A DNA stretch of 64,000 bases from Novipirellula herctigrandis (GCA_007859835.1 SJPJ01000001.1:1662437-1726436), one strand, 5' to 3'. Positions 17,301-27,095 are shown, numbered from the stretch's first letter. The notes: generated by a model from the letters alone, not told the origin. Program-made: numbers and translations.

Positions 17301-20015
17301 GGCGGCATAACGCAAATCAACATTGGGTCGTTGGCGGTGCAGCGACTCGTGGCGCTGCAAACGATCCGTCAACTGGACCAGTTTGAATTCGTAGATCGCT
17401 TCTTGGTGCTTTGTCTCGCGTGACGCCTCCGCGGCCTTGTCCGCATCGTCGGTTTTCCCGAGTTCTTTGCGACTGGACGCCGCGCGACTTCCAGCCCGAC
17501 TGATCTGCGTGGTCGATTCACGACTGGATTCAATTCGGCGATTGAGTTGCCCAATACCATCTCGAAGACGATTGCTAAGATTGCCATCAAGAATGCTACC
17601 GTTCCGTTTCCCCTCTAACTCGCGAACATATTGGCGAACCAAACTTCGCACGTCTTCATTTCCCGACGGATCGCTCATCGCATTCCGCAACCGAATCTGC
17701 CACGACTGAGAGTAGCCTCGCCAATCACGAAACCGTTTGTTCGTGAATTCCGGCAACAGATCACTGTACTCGTCCATTAGATCATCAACCGCTTGCATCC
17801 GAGCTTCGGCCAATTTGATGTAGCGAGGATAACGCCCCGTGGGAACACCCGAATCTTCGTCGGCGAACCGTTCCATGCTCTGGTACAGTGACGCGATGTC
17901 CGTGAGCGCTCCAATCGAGACTTTTTGGGCCAACATGGCACGCGCACTGTCGGCCACGGACCGATTTTCATTCTTGATATGATTCAATTGGTCGCCGATC
18001 CGTTTGATATCCTTCTCGGACTCTTGCCAATCACCACTTCCATACAATTCGATCATAAAGACTGCAACATCGAGTTCGGCTTGCAAGTCAATCGCTACCC
18101 GTCCGAGCAGTTCCAAGTTCGTTGCATCGGGTTCGTGTTCGCATTCAGGCAACCGCGATTCGATGTTTCCAATCAGACCGCGAGTTCGTTTTTGAAGATC
18201 CGTCAATTTGGTCTTGGCCTCTCCCAGCGATGTTTTTGAGTCACTTGTTGGCAAAGCGGTTTTTAACTGTTCGGTGACGATGGTCGCTTTCTCCGTCCAT
18301 GCGATCACTTGTTGGACGATTTCCGCTAGCGATTCCAACTGATCATAACGGTCTTGCGAGAACGTCTCGTCGACGATCAAAACTTGAATGAGATTGGATG
18401 TGCTGCGTTGCCCCCGTCGATCGATCGCAACTAGTCGTATTTGGATCGCGTCACCGTGCTGCATTTTTGGGGATTCGTCCACGCTCTCCGTTTTGGAGGT
18501 CCCTTCTTCGCGGTGCATCAAATCCCAAGACCACTCAAAATCCCAAGACCACTCAAGCGAAATTTCCTTTTCCGGTTGATCAATGGAAAGCGAGTATTCT
18601 TCAAACAGCCCTGAGTTGATGGAGAACTCTTGATGAATTCGGTTGATTGGCAAATCGTCGCTCACCGATCCGGCGAGGGAAAGGACATCGAGCGGCGAAG
18701 CGAGCGTAGTGCTACGAACCGAATCGTCCCACCGAATAACCGGCGGTGTGTCGATCACCGGAGTAATCGTGTATTGCGGGCTAAAGGGATTGTCGAGACC
18801 CGATCTTTGGCTGACAGCATCCATTTGATAGTGCCCCGCTGTTTTTACAGGCACCGAAACCGTATAGCTAGTTGCCGTCGAATCCGTTGGCTCCAACGGC
18901 ACAGCGACGCCTTGGTTGCCGTAGCGTAGCGTTGCATCGCGAACAGGTTGATCGAAATGGACAGTCAAGTGAGCCATTGTTCCAACCAAGGCCCTAATGT
19001 CCCCGTGTTCGCTGGTTTCGACTGTATCTTCCACGCTTGCATAGGCCGGGTATTCATAACGTTTGTCGAACGAGGTAACTCGAGGACGGGGCAGCGGAGA
19101 CAAGGTGTGCCAAAGCGTGACCGCATCACCCGCCAACACTCGATAGCGAACGTTGGTCGAGCCGACGCCGATGTTTGCGGAGCATTGCAGCTCGGTATCA
19201 TTTGTTTGGTTTTGCTCACTGGCCTCGGGCTGAGGCGAGGAACCGAGGCCGAGTTGGCGGGAAAGCATCGGCGTTTCGAGAGTTCGACCGTCCACTTGCC
19301 ACTGCAAAGTGACATCATGCGGTATCCTGCCACCGATTCCCACAACCACGGCCACCGCGTCTCCCTCGGCAACAAACTTACTTTCAGGTGACGGCTCCAA
19401 GATCGTCACTTGAGTCTGTGACGCTCGCTCAATCGCAGCGATCGGCAACGCCGCACGAGCAATTCGACGACCAAACTGAAGCGACGGCACCAACATCAGA
19501 AGCAAGTAGCAAACCACAATTCCACTACCGAGCCACAACCATCGGCGGACCAATTCCATTGGCAACAACTTCGAAACATCCAGTAGCAACAGCCGTCGCG
19601 CCACCATCCGTTGGAGCCGATCTTGCAGTTCGGGCGAACCATTGACCGCCTCCGGATCGGCAAACTCGACCGCCGACAACAAGTCGTCGCGAACGCGTGG
19701 TGCGACCGCTTCCAATTGTATCGCTAATCGCTTGGGATCCGTTTGACCAAGGTACCGTAGGCCGAAATACCATAGCACCGACGCGGTAATTCCATAGGCT
19801 ACCGCGCTCAGCCCCCATCGCACCGGATCCGACAAGATCCACAGGTAATCACACAAAGCAACGACTAAGATCGCAATCGCAAACGCCAACACCGCGACTG
19901 CGACACACCGCACTAGAATTAGCCATCGACGACGACGCGAAAAATTCTCTAGCGTCTCGACCGTAACGGGATCAAGATTCGATTGACTCAAAAAGATGGA
20001 ACCGGTTGTCGACAT
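14325..20015 (-). CDS. 1896-aa membrane-anchored coiled-coil protein (DUF4175-like)
   Basis: N-terminus: two hydrophobic helices (about 29-59 and 67-88) and a third near 160-180, then Ig-like beta-rich domains (about 200-560), then a very long Q/E/A/R-rich coiled coil (about 1080-1650), and a Ser/Gln-rich low-complexity tail. The arrangement resembles DUF4175 proteins of planctomycete and alphaproteobacterial VWA clusters. It probably acts as a periplasmic scaffold, by inference. It starts 4 bp after the upstream VWA gene. An 18-bp duplication at 18520-18555 repeats EWSWD, and the C-terminus ends in six RASES-type repeats created by a 15-bp tandem array. The coupled downstream start lies in the overlap with the stop codon. 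Confidence 0.85.
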   Translation of the reverse strand: MSTTGSIFLSQSNLDPVTVETLENFSRRRRWLILVRCVAVAVLAFAIAILVVALCDYLWILSDPVRWGLSAVAYGITASVLWYFGLRYLGQTDPKRLAIQLEAVAPRVRDDLLSAVEFADPEAVNGSPELQDRLQRMVARRLLLLDVSKLLPMELVRRWLWLGSGIVVCYLLLMLVPSLQFGRRIARAALPIAAIERASQTQVTILEPSPESKFVAEGDAVAVVVGIGGRIPHDVTLQWQVDGRTLETPMLSRQLGLGSSPQPEASEQNQTNDTELQCSANIGVGSTNVRYRVLAGDAVTLWHTLSPLPRPRVTSFDKRYEYPAYASVEDTVETSEHGDIRALVGTMAHLTVHFDQPVRDATLRYGNQGVAVPLEPTDSTATSYTVSVPVKTAGHYQMDAVSQRSGLDNPFSPQYTITPVIDTPPVIRWDDSVRSTTLASPLDVLSLAGSVSDDLPINRIHQEFSINSGLFEEYSLSIDQPEKEISLEWSWDFEWSWDLMHREEGTSKTESVDESPKMQHGDAIQIRLVAIDRRGQRSTSNLIQVLIVDETFSQDRYDQLESLAEIVQQVIAWTEKATIVTEQLKTALPTSDSKTSLGEAKTKLTDLQKRTRGLIGNIESRLPECEHEPDATNLELLGRVAIDLQAELDVAVFMIELYGSGDWQESEKDIKRIGDQLNHIKNENRSVADSARAMLAQKVSIGALTDIASLYQSMERFADEDSGVPTGRYPRYIKLAEARMQAVDDLMDEYSDLLPEFTNKRFRDWRGYSQSWQIRLRNAMSDPSGNEDVRSLVRQYVRELEGKRNGSILDGNLSNRLRDGIGQLNRRIESSRESTTQISRAGSRAASSRKELGKTDDADKAAEASRETKHQEAIYEFKLVQLTDRLQRHESLHRQRPNVDLRYAADLNLFRRALIHVNQGGFVDIGEERPEQVHDKLGQAIGVIESVHSMGTVVAELNELLLAESQRASYANARIEHPHWSDRIVQGIQHSIEAIKQNGVDWSFLHPIQDVLYGESLRLATGRIGERRWQGEPPLSADLWLRPVVGELQPAFAGLTPEVDKARETIQQYVPSLAEQARRAAEKVAQAKEQTETREDASKETAEQLAEKHREAEQAAAETMRSLADHANNANLMDAEQQELARDADAASAQIGDALSRAQQDMQQATAASNQEKRSESLDKTATSLEKLEKALEQTADHFERAEAGEDVSQSREALREAAEELQNEQLMREFEAAKAMADAASASPEEMLRRLEAELKRNQPMQKELSEIGDDSAESAEQLLRDAAEKQTNIQKDFEKSDRALRETKAQKQQQLSSLSRRLETVRNAILNRAREVAKTARVPGMTDKFSETQQTLQKTAQAIRSETEGEHLMAELNESATKSAEAVEKVREAVKEIGDQASDATQDAITDNQTERDRAERNAKQQQTESRNQHSRETQQQIQWWTQRYNEAKRRISDAQREIREGEKRVRQAEEELAKQSDNQWRKDVVANAKEQLQNEKIAEEAARQSGQFAKDRKADAEQRKRDIESQRIDDLKDPNPSAQAATRMAKQAMDELEAIQSELEQLAEETNETQPQSISSQSAQSASHRQIAVTDQTQSVADVLERVARHEQRLGNNKTNQTLNQAAESVEQNAVSAARSAEANLEAVKESSDAAPNANQAMAEATKKIDAEASKLAEMLSRLSDDAQDGSSSENQAQQDRARQLAQTLDELDRAVFQKSNQRSSSGQGQQSEQGQSGSQGEPSSENGQGKQPSASEASPTLASEMNQRNQGLAKQRQSQIQSASDASKPSDSTSPRQSSATRTTNRRSSSTSIAAGGPLNSVDMNRLGSEWGKLRERRTDDAIETDATVASPEYQSQIEAYFQAVARRASESRASESRASESRASESRASESRASE
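14336..14410 (-). repeat. 15-bp tandem array at the end of the 1896-aa gene
   Basis: Five perfect copies of CCCGACTTTCCGATG (plus-strand sense) plus partial copies at both ends. The unit is a multiple of three and codes for SRASE repeats at the C-terminus, directly before the stop and the overlapping next start. Confidence 0.95.
18520..18555 (-). repeat. 18-bp tandem duplication inside the 1896-aa gene
   Basis: AAATCCCAAGACCACTCA twice (18520-18537, 18538-18555). It preserves the frame and doubles a WSWDFE-type segment in the beta-rich part of the protein. Confidence 0.9.
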
Positions 20016-20019
20016 CTGT

Positions 20020-22398
20020 CTAAACTAACCCCGCTCGTTTGCGCAATAACCACTCGACCGCTAACACAATAATGATCAACCAAAACCAATAAAAGGACTG
20101 CCAAACCAAGATATCGGATTCAACAACGACGCCGCTCGAAAGTGGCTTAAGACTCTCAAGCAATTCGTCAGCGGCGGATTCGTGAAAATATTCACCACCA
20201 CCCCGCTGGGCAATTTGAACCATCGCGTCTCGATCCAATCCAACGCGACTCCACTCGAAACGGTCCGCCGATCCGACCCAAATGGGAGTTGTCGCTTGCA
20301 GTGCAGTCGAATCAAAACCACTGGCACGAATCCGAATTTTGTATTGGCCTGGTTCAAGAGGTAGAGTCGCCCCTTGGAATGTTCCTCGTGAAGGATTGTC
20401 GACGCCAAGCGGCACGGCTGCGACAACTTGATCGTTAGAAACCAATAGCGCATCGACCACGGCATCACCTATCGGTTTGCCACTCGGGTCCTGCAAGCGA
20501 ACACGAATGACCGACGATTCGCCTGGTTCGTATTCAACTTTATCGGTTCCAATCGCTACAAATGCGTCGCTAGCTGAATAGGGTGGTTGCATCGCGGCGC
20601 TGAGCAATTGATTCCAAAAACGCGAATGCAATTCGTCGGCGACTTTGTAACGCCAACGCCAAGTCTGGTCCGATGCGATGTAAAAGACGCGTCCAGCACC
20701 GAACAACCGCGTCACCAACCAAGGTGACACCGTTTGATCGCCCAATATCGTGTTGGCCCAAACTTCCGCGCCCGCCTGAGGCTTGACGATGGCCGCGTAT
20801 TGAGGTGGCGGCAAATCCCGCCAAATCGCCAATGGATCCGAATCCGAATGGCTGATGTTCAATACAGGATGTTCCATTCCAATGCCGGTAGGAATCAACT
20901 GATTTGACGCAACCGGTTGATTGCCCCGGGGATATTCAACAGGAATCAATTCTGCAAGCCGCTCGTCGGCCAATTGCCCCACATTGCCGTAGCGACCATC
21001 GACCACAATAAGGCCGCCACCGCGAGAAACGAATTGGGTCAAAACAGACGCATCGGAATCACCAAATTGATCTGGCGGGATTTCACCCAGGATAATGGCA
21101 TCGTAGACCGAAATCGCTTCTATCGAGTTCGGCATTTGCCCCGGCTGCTCACCGCGAAGCACCGTTGCCGTATCGGTTCCAGGGCCAAACAAAATCGTGT
21201 CGACCCGCCAAGCAGGGTCGCGATCAAACAAGTTCCGAATGTACCGCGTCTCCCAGCGACTTGATCCATCGAGAATCAACAGACGACGATCACGCGTAGC
21301 AGCAGCGACGCGAAACGGCATCGAGTCGTTCTTGGCAAGCGGTTGTATCATGCCCGGTATGGTCGATTCGCTTTCCGGTCCATCGACCACCGCTTTCAGA
21401 TCGAGCGCCACGGCATCGCGACTAACACCACGCTCTGTTTCACTGCGAGTTGCCTTCACCAACGGTTCCACATCGAACGTGAACGGAACGTCCATCTCGC
21501 CGTCGCTCTCGGGCGTGACGGTTTGCCGCCAAACCGTTTGGCCTAGATGTTCAATCCGGACACCGACCGGTTTTCCTGACATACCAAATTGTTTCAATAC
21601 CATTCGGCCTGACAACTGACCATCGGCTGCGACCGAATCAGGCCGCACCATCTCGGCGATGCCAACATCATCCGGTTCGTCCTCTGACCCCATCCCAACG
21701 GTGAGCACTTGCATCCGATTTGACGCCAACTGCTCCGCTGAGTTAACAGGGGACGGCCCGAAATTGTGACGCCCATCACTCAAGATCACGACAGCCGACC
21801 GGCCAACCAATTCGTCGCTCGTGTCGGCTTCAACCGTATCATTGGCATCGACTTCACCAGACGCGACACCATGTTTTTGTTGCAACAGTGGTGCTGACAA
21901 ATTCGTTCGCGCTCCCGAGGCCGCAACGTCCACCAAACTCCCCAGCGGCTGCTCATTACGGCTAGTCCAAATTGGCGTCGACGCATTTCCATCGAATGCC
22001 ACGACTTCGATTTCGTGGCTACTGCGAAGCGACTCGACGAGGCCGGCGAATTCGCCTTGCCCCGAAAGTAACCGCGCCGCTCGCCGCACGCGACTTTCCG
22101 ACGCGTCAACAGACGCACTATCAGTAACGGCCATACTTTCGGAGGTATCAATCGCAAAGACCACTTTCCCGAGCGTGCCAACCACGCGCCGTGAATGCCA
22201 TATCGGCCCCGCCAAAATCAACAACACCATCGCGACGGCCGCCGCACGCAGCGCCGGCAGCAAGTAGGAATAGGGAGCGGCCAACGAGCGAGTTTCGCGT
22301 AAGTAATAAACCATCACGGCGATGGTGGCTAGCAACGCCCCCGCCACCACCAACCAAACGGGCAAGTCGCCCGCGAAACGAAGCGTCGCAATCATCAT
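20020..22398 (-). CDS. VWA-domain membrane protein with amidotransferase-like region
   Basis: 792 aa. Two N-terminal helices (about 12-32 and 47-66), a von Willebrand A domain with MIDAS motif DTSES (D84, S86, S88), a central class I glutamine-amidotransferase-like fold (LLILDGSSRWETRYIRN to GGGLIVVDGRYGN), a beta-rich part and a C-terminal helix (FYWFWLIIIVLAVEWLL). It is inserted in the membrane with large periplasmic parts. The ATG at 22398 overlaps the stop of the BatA gene (22395), and the stop lies 4 bp before the 1896-aa gene. Family proteins occur in DUF58/BatA operons; the molecular role is unknown. Confidence 0.87.
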   Translation of the reverse strand: MMIATLRFAGDLPVWLVVAGALLATIAVMVYYLRETRSLAAPYSYLLPALRAAAVAMVLLILAGPIWHSRRVVGTLGKVVFAIDTSESMAVTDSASVDASESRVRRAARLLSGQGEFAGLVESLRSSHEIEVVAFDGNASTPIWTSRNEQPLGSLVDVAASGARTNLSAPLLQQKHGVASGEVDANDTVEADTSDELVGRSAVVILSDGRHNFGPSPVNSAEQLASNRMQVLTVGMGSEDEPDDVGIAEMVRPDSVAADGQLSGRMVLKQFGMSGKPVGVRIEHLGQTVWRQTVTPESDGEMDVPFTFDVEPLVKATRSETERGVSRDAVALDLKAVVDGPESESTIPGMIQPLAKNDSMPFRVAAATRDRRLLILDGSSRWETRYIRNLFDRDPAWRVDTILFGPGTDTATVLRGEQPGQMPNSIEAISVYDAIILGEIPPDQFGDSDASVLTQFVSRGGGLIVVDGRYGNVGQLADERLAELIPVEYPRGNQPVASNQLIPTGIGMEHPVLNISHSDSDPLAIWRDLPPPQYAAIVKPQAGAEVWANTILGDQTVSPWLVTRLFGAGRVFYIASDQTWRWRYKVADELHSRFWNQLLSAAMQPPYSASDAFVAIGTDKVEYEPGESSVIRVRLQDPSGKPIGDAVVDALLVSNDQVVAAVPLGVDNPSRGTFQGATLPLEPGQYKIRIRASGFDSTALQATTPIWVGSADRFEWSRVGLDRDAMVQIAQRGGGEYFHESAADELLESLKPLSSGVVVESDILVWQSFYWFWLIIIVLAVEWLLRKRAGLV

Positions 22399-24683
22399 AC
22401 GGAACTCCTTCCAAGGGAGTCGCTTGCGGAATTCATTGTCGGAGTGACCGCTTTAGCCGGAGCCGATCGCTGTTGGACAACTAGCTCCAAAATCATCGCA
22501 ACTAACAATGCGACGAGCAGCCATCGCCAAATTTCGCGTCCATACCGGCGTGTTTGCTCAGCATCCCGAAGCGTGTTTGCTCGATCGTAAACAGTCGCAT
22601 CAAGAAAACCTGCAATCGCGGCAAGTTGACCAGGTAGCACCGGACGCAACTTCGATTCCTCGGAGGGGACTTGTGCCACACGGACCGTTGATTTGATGAG
22701 GTTCCCAGGCGGATTATTTTCATCCGATGAAACGGGAATTTCAATTCGGCGAAAACGATAGACACCGGCGAGTTGTGTAGCTGTCCAAACCAACTGCCCC
22801 TCCTGTTGCGAGTCGACATCTAAGTCGATCTCCGCTGAACCAGGGGGTTCGACCGTATAGCGAACACGAACACTTTCCTCCGAGTCATTCTCTGCACTTG
22901 GCGTTTTCATCAATTCGTCCAAGCTCACGATCATCGGTTGTCCTGTTGTCACGGTCGGCATTTTCCCACTACCGATTAGGTCGAGTGCCAATTGCTGTAC
23001 CATCGGCACAAAGAGTCGGCGTAGCGGAAGTGTGGTCCAATCGGCATCAGCGGGAATCGCAAATTGGACAATTCGGCCACGGCCGCGACGCGCCGAAACG
23101 ACCAACGGATCGCCGTTCTTCATTGCTAAGATCACGGTCGGCTTGTCCTCGTCGCTCGCATCTGGATCGATAATTAGTTTTCGATAAGCAAACACGTCGA
23201 TTATTTCAAGAGGCCGCGTATTAGCGGGTGCAAGCTTTTGCCACGGAGCGTATTGGGAGCTAAGCATTCCGATCCGCATTGGCGCGGACTGTTCGGCGTT
23301 TTGCCGAGCATTGGGATCACCGACAATCGTCCCAATCGAAGCTGGCAACAATCGCGAAACATAGTTGGCATCCCCTAAATGGATACCGTCAAACGAAATC
23401 AACGAACCACCCGATTCGACAAACTCGACAATCTTTGATTGTTGTTTCTCGTCCAAAGAAGCGACGTTCGCAAGTACCAAAATGTTTGGCGTTTTTTCAC
23501 TGAGCACCTCAACGACTTTTCCTTCCCGAATCACCGAGGCGCGAACCGCGTCGACTTGGTCCTGCTGAGAAAACGCGAACGGACTTAGCGCGATTGCGAG
23601 GAAATCCGTTTCCCCCCGCAGCGGTTCGTTACTCGGTTGGCCGTCCACCAAGACAACCTCAATTTCTCGGATCACTTCGACTGCAATGCTGCGATTATTG
23701 TCTTCGCTCATTCCATCGACGAACTCGACCGAAACAGAGATTTCATGGAGTCCAGATTCCAACAACGCATATCGCATGTTCGCCGTCGACGTGCTACGAG
23801 CAGGAATCGAAATCGTTTGCGAAGCAGCCTGCGTTCCATCGACCAACCAGTTCACACGCAAATCATTGAGCGTTTGATCCGTCGCGTTTCGCAGACGAGC
23901 GGCAAATCGAGTCTCACGATCGGGGACAATCGCTGGCGACAAGGTTTCAATCGAATCAATGGAAACGTTGTCAATGGATCGTGATAAATCAGCCAAATTC
24001 CAGAACAAAATATCGGGGCGTGACGAATCATTTTTTAGTTCATCGGCAAACGTGCGTAGCGACTCAACCGAGGCGTCGGAGGTATTTACACCCTGAAAGT
24101 CAGACGCAAACACAATTCGCTTTCGCGCATTCACGCCGGCGTTCGACGCTTTCACAGCCGCACGCAACACCCGGGCAATATCAAAGGGGCCGCTGCTGGT
24201 GCGAATGGTTTTCAATTTATCAACCGCGTCAACCGTGCCCATTGTGGAAGGTGGAAATTCGATTTGACTGGTCGGCATCCAAAGGATTTCGTCACGCGGG
24301 GAAAACTCACCCAGGGATTGCCCCAACTCGTTTCGAACTCGGTCGATTCTTGACACCCCCGATTCGTCCCGCGCCGCCATACTTTGGCTATCGTCGATCA
24401 CCAAAACGATCGACTCAGGCGAATCCCCTTGCAATGCTCGAAAGCCTGTTAACACGGGCCGGGCAAGACAAAGTGCCAAAAGAACCGGTAGTAAACAACG
24501 AATTAGAAGCAGCAGAAAATTCGTCCATCGAATACGTCGCCGATTAATACGTACAACCGGCTCGAGCAAGTGCATCGCCCCCCACGAAACGGTCTTAAAT
24601 CGATTTCGGTACAGAAGGTGGATGACTAACGGGATTGTAAACGCGGCTGCGCCAAGTGCCAACAAACCATTAATGAATGTCAT
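22395..24683 (-). CDS. BatA/VWA-domain membrane protein
   Basis: 762 aa. The N-terminal BatA domain (about 1-80) has two helices around the typical LLYRNRFKTVSWGAMHLL segment. It is followed by a VWA domain with MIDAS D97-x-S99-x-S101 (VIDDSQSM), a long beta-rich periplasmic region and a C-terminal helix (WLLVALLVAMILEL). BatA-like proteins work with DUF58 proteins and MoxR ATPases in membrane-bound complexes linked to stress tolerance or metal-centre assembly. The start overlaps the DUF58 stop (ATGA at 24680-24683). Confidence 0.9.
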   Translation of the reverse strand: MTFINGLLALGAAAFTIPLVIHLLYRNRFKTVSWGAMHLLEPVVRINRRRIRWTNFLLLLIRCLLPVLLALCLARPVLTGFRALQGDSPESIVLVIDDSQSMAARDESGVSRIDRVRNELGQSLGEFSPRDEILWMPTSQIEFPPSTMGTVDAVDKLKTIRTSSGPFDIARVLRAAVKASNAGVNARKRIVFASDFQGVNTSDASVESLRTFADELKNDSSRPDILFWNLADLSRSIDNVSIDSIETLSPAIVPDRETRFAARLRNATDQTLNDLRVNWLVDGTQAASQTISIPARSTSTANMRYALLESGLHEISVSVEFVDGMSEDNNRSIAVEVIREIEVVLVDGQPSNEPLRGETDFLAIALSPFAFSQQDQVDAVRASVIREGKVVEVLSEKTPNILVLANVASLDEKQQSKIVEFVESGGSLISFDGIHLGDANYVSRLLPASIGTIVGDPNARQNAEQSAPMRIGMLSSQYAPWQKLAPANTRPLEIIDVFAYRKLIIDPDASDEDKPTVILAMKNGDPLVVSARRGRGRIVQFAIPADADWTTLPLRRLFVPMVQQLALDLIGSGKMPTVTTGQPMIVSLDELMKTPSAENDSEESVRVRYTVEPPGSAEIDLDVDSQQEGQLVWTATQLAGVYRFRRIEIPVSSDENNPPGNLIKSTVRVAQVPSEESKLRPVLPGQLAAIAGFLDATVYDRANTLRDAEQTRRYGREIWRWLLVALLVAMILELVVQQRSAPAKAVTPTMNSASDSLGRSSV

Positions 24684-25582
24684 TGGATCTGCCTCCGCAA
24701 TGCGACATATTGGTGCAGAGCGTCGTCAAAGGGTTGACCGGTTTGGATCGTGACCAGATCGACCCGATTGCGGCGACAAATGTCACGCAACTGTGAAGCG
24801 TGTTGCTCAAAACGATCTAAGTAAGCCGCATGAAGCGAATTGGCGTCGACCGTTTGATCTTCGGCGGTTTCTTCGAGATCGTGAAATTGGATACGACCGG
24901 AAAAGGGAAAATCAACTTCATCAGGATCAAGAATCTGAAAGAAGACGACTTCATGATGGCGTGAACGGATTTGGGCCAATGATCGACTGAGGGAGCCAAG
25001 ATCCCCCATTGCATCCGAAAACAGAACGACAATGCCACGCCGCCCGAGTTTTGGAACCACCGAGCGAATCGCACCGCCCAGATCAGTTTCGATTCCTTCG
25101 GGCGGACTGACCAGTGCAGCCAAAACCGCGCGAAGATGGGAAGCACGTCCACGAGGGGTGACAATGTTTCGCGGGATGCTGTCGAACGTGACCGCACCCA
25201 CGGCGTCTTGTTGGGCAAGCATCAAATAGGCAAGCGATGCAGCAAGCCGTTGAGTGTAGTCGTCTTTGCTAAGCCCACCGCTGCGGTCACCTCGATACTG
25301 CATCGACCCACTACGGTCGACCAAAAGGACACACCGGAGGTTGGTTTCCTCTTCATATTCGCGGATGTAAAGCCGATCACTTTTGGCATAAGCCTTCCAA
25401 TCGATATTCTTTAACTCGTCACCGCGGACATATGGCCGATGCTCTTTGAATTCGACACTGAACCCCTTTTGGGGTGACCGATGTCGGCCCGAGCAGAAAC
25501 CTTCTACGATTTGACGCGCCAAGACCTGCAAAGCTGCGACTCGTGAAAGTTGCTGGGGAGAGACGAGGTCAAGAATTCGCAT
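24680..25582 (-). CDS. DUF58 domain protein
   Basis: 300 aa from the ATG at 25582. It has the DUF58 core (GFSVEFKEHRPYVRGDELK, DWKAYAKSDRLYIREYEEE) and a MIDAS-type motif DRSGS (D89, S91, S93). DUF58 proteins are usually encoded with a MoxR ATPase; here no MoxR gene is adjacent, and the nearest is at 46054-47058. It is the first gene of a tightly overlapping operon that runs to 11182. An upstream in-frame start (25663) would add 27 residues unlike the family. A TATGAT hexamer (minus strand, 25664-25669) could be a -10 element but has no good -35. Confidence 0.9.
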   Translation of the reverse strand: MRILDLVSPQQLSRVAALQVLARQIVEGFCSGRHRSPQKGFSVEFKEHRPYVRGDELKNIDWKAYAKSDRLYIREYEEETNLRCVLLVDRSGSMQYRGDRSGGLSKDDYTQRLAASLAYLMLAQQDAVGAVTFDSIPRNIVTPRGRASHLRAVLAALVSPPEGIETDLGGAIRSVVPKLGRRGIVVLFSDAMGDLGSLSRSLAQIRSRHHEVVFFQILDPDEVDFPFSGRIQFHDLEETAEDQTVDANSLHAAYLDRFEQHASQLRDICRRNRVDLVTIQTGQPFDDALHQYVALRRQIQ

Positions 25583-25827
25583 CGAGAGAGTGCCAAAAAG
25601 TCGCAGGTGGGAAAATTGACTGTGAGCGGGTTCGGAAGCGAGACTCAAAAAGCTAACATGCATATCATAGTATTTTTTCTACCGCCGACGATCGGCACGG
25701 TAAAAACACACAGGGAACATTTCACATTCCGCATTCCGCATTCCTTTGTTGTAGTGTAACTTAATGCGGGATCGCTGCCCCCTTCCTTTGACACTCTTTC
25801 TTGGTAGCGACGGGAAATCCAACCAAA

Positions 25828-26991
25828 ATGCTGCAAAAATATCGTGTCGTTCTGTTGATTGAAACGTCGAGTGGTTACGGCCGCGAAACACTTCAAGGAA
25901 TCATGCGATTTCTTCGCACGCATCATGATTGGTCGGTGTTTCTCGAACTATGCGATGTTGGACGTGAGCCACCGAAATGGTTGTTCGATTGGAATGGCCA
26001 CGGGATTATATCGCGACTAACGACGCCTGAATTGGCCGACGCAGTCAAAGAGTCAGGAATTGCGATGGTCGACTTGTCCGATCGACGTATCATCCACGAC
26101 TTGCCATCGGTTCGAACGGACAACGTTCGAGTGGGTGAAATGGCTGCGGATTATCTTATCAAACGCGGCTTTCGAAGCTTTGCGTATTGCGGCTTCGAAA
26201 ATGAACAGTGGTCGACTGACCGCGAAAAGGCTTTCGTCGACGCCGTAACCCGCCATTCGGGTGTGGATGGGTGCGAGATCTATCGTTCGCGATGGTTTGG
26301 TGAATCACTGCGATCGTGGGAAGACCAACAGGCGGAACTGATCACATGGCTCGGACAACTCGCAAAACCCGTAGCCGTGTTTTGCGCCAATGATGGACGG
26401 GCACAGCATGTGCTAGAAGCCTGCTCGCGAGCTGAATTGCTGGTCCCGGAGGAGGTGGCGGTATTAGGAGTCGACAATGATTCGATCATCGGCCCGCTCT
26501 GTGACCCCACTCTTTCGAGTATCGAAATCAATCCGGAAGAGGTTGGCTTTGTTGCCGCAGAATTGTTATCTCAACTCATGATGGGAAAAAAGCCCGAGTC
26601 GATTGTTCGCTATATCCAACCGATTTCGGTCGAGACACGCCAATCCACCGATGTTAAGGCGATCGCCGATCCGTTGATCGCCTCGGCGCGAGCCTTTATT
26701 CACGAGAACTCATGCAACGGCATTACGGTTCAAAGCGTAACCGAGCATTGTGGATTGTCGCGAAGTACTTTGGAACGCCAATTCCGAAAACTATTTGACC
26801 GTTCACCACAACAAGAAATTCGCCACGTCCAAATTAAGCGTGCTCGAAAATTGTTAGCCGAGACCGACTTATCGATGGAACGCATTGCCAACTTGTGTGG
26901 CTTTGATCACCCGGAATACATGCACGTCGTTTTCCGCCGCGAAATCGACATGACCCCTGGCCAATACCGGCGTCAATCCCGAGCCGAATGA
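25828..26991 (+). CDS. XylR-type regulator: sugar-binding domain plus AraC HTH
   Basis: 387 aa from the ATG at 25828 (TTG 25801 also in frame). Residues about 1-270 form a LacI/periplasmic-binding-like effector domain (VVLLIETSSGYGRETLQGI, VAVLGVDNDSIIGPL). The last 100 residues are an AraC helix-turn-helix pair (VTEHCGLSRSTLERQFRKL, MERIANLCGFDHPEYM). This architecture matches E. coli XylR and many planctomycete sugar-responsive activators. It is divergent from the DUF58 operon with about 245 bp between them, so it may regulate that operon or itself; no operator is evident. A CATTCCG triplet repeat lies near 25730-25745. Confidence 0.9.
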   Translation: MLQKYRVVLLIETSSGYGRETLQGIMRFLRTHHDWSVFLELCDVGREPPKWLFDWNGHGIISRLTTPELADAVKESGIAMVDLSDRRIIHDLPSVRTDNVRVGEMAADYLIKRGFRSFAYCGFENEQWSTDREKAFVDAVTRHSGVDGCEIYRSRWFGESLRSWEDQQAELITWLGQLAKPVAVFCANDGRAQHVLEACSRAELLVPEEVAVLGVDNDSIIGPLCDPTLSSIEINPEEVGFVAAELLSQLMMGKKPESIVRYIQPISVETRQSTDVKAIADPLIASARAFIHENSCNGITVQSVTEHCGLSRSTLERQFRKLFDRSPQQEIRHVQIKRARKLLAETDLSMERIANLCGFDHPEYMHVVFRREIDMTPGQYRRQSRAE

Positions 26992-27095
26992 ACGGGACCA
27001 AAACGAAACCACTCGCCCCAGCAATGCTTCGCCAATGAGCGGCGGACACGAGTTCCCCAGCTACGACGAGATCGCAAGGGTACTCTCAAGTCACC

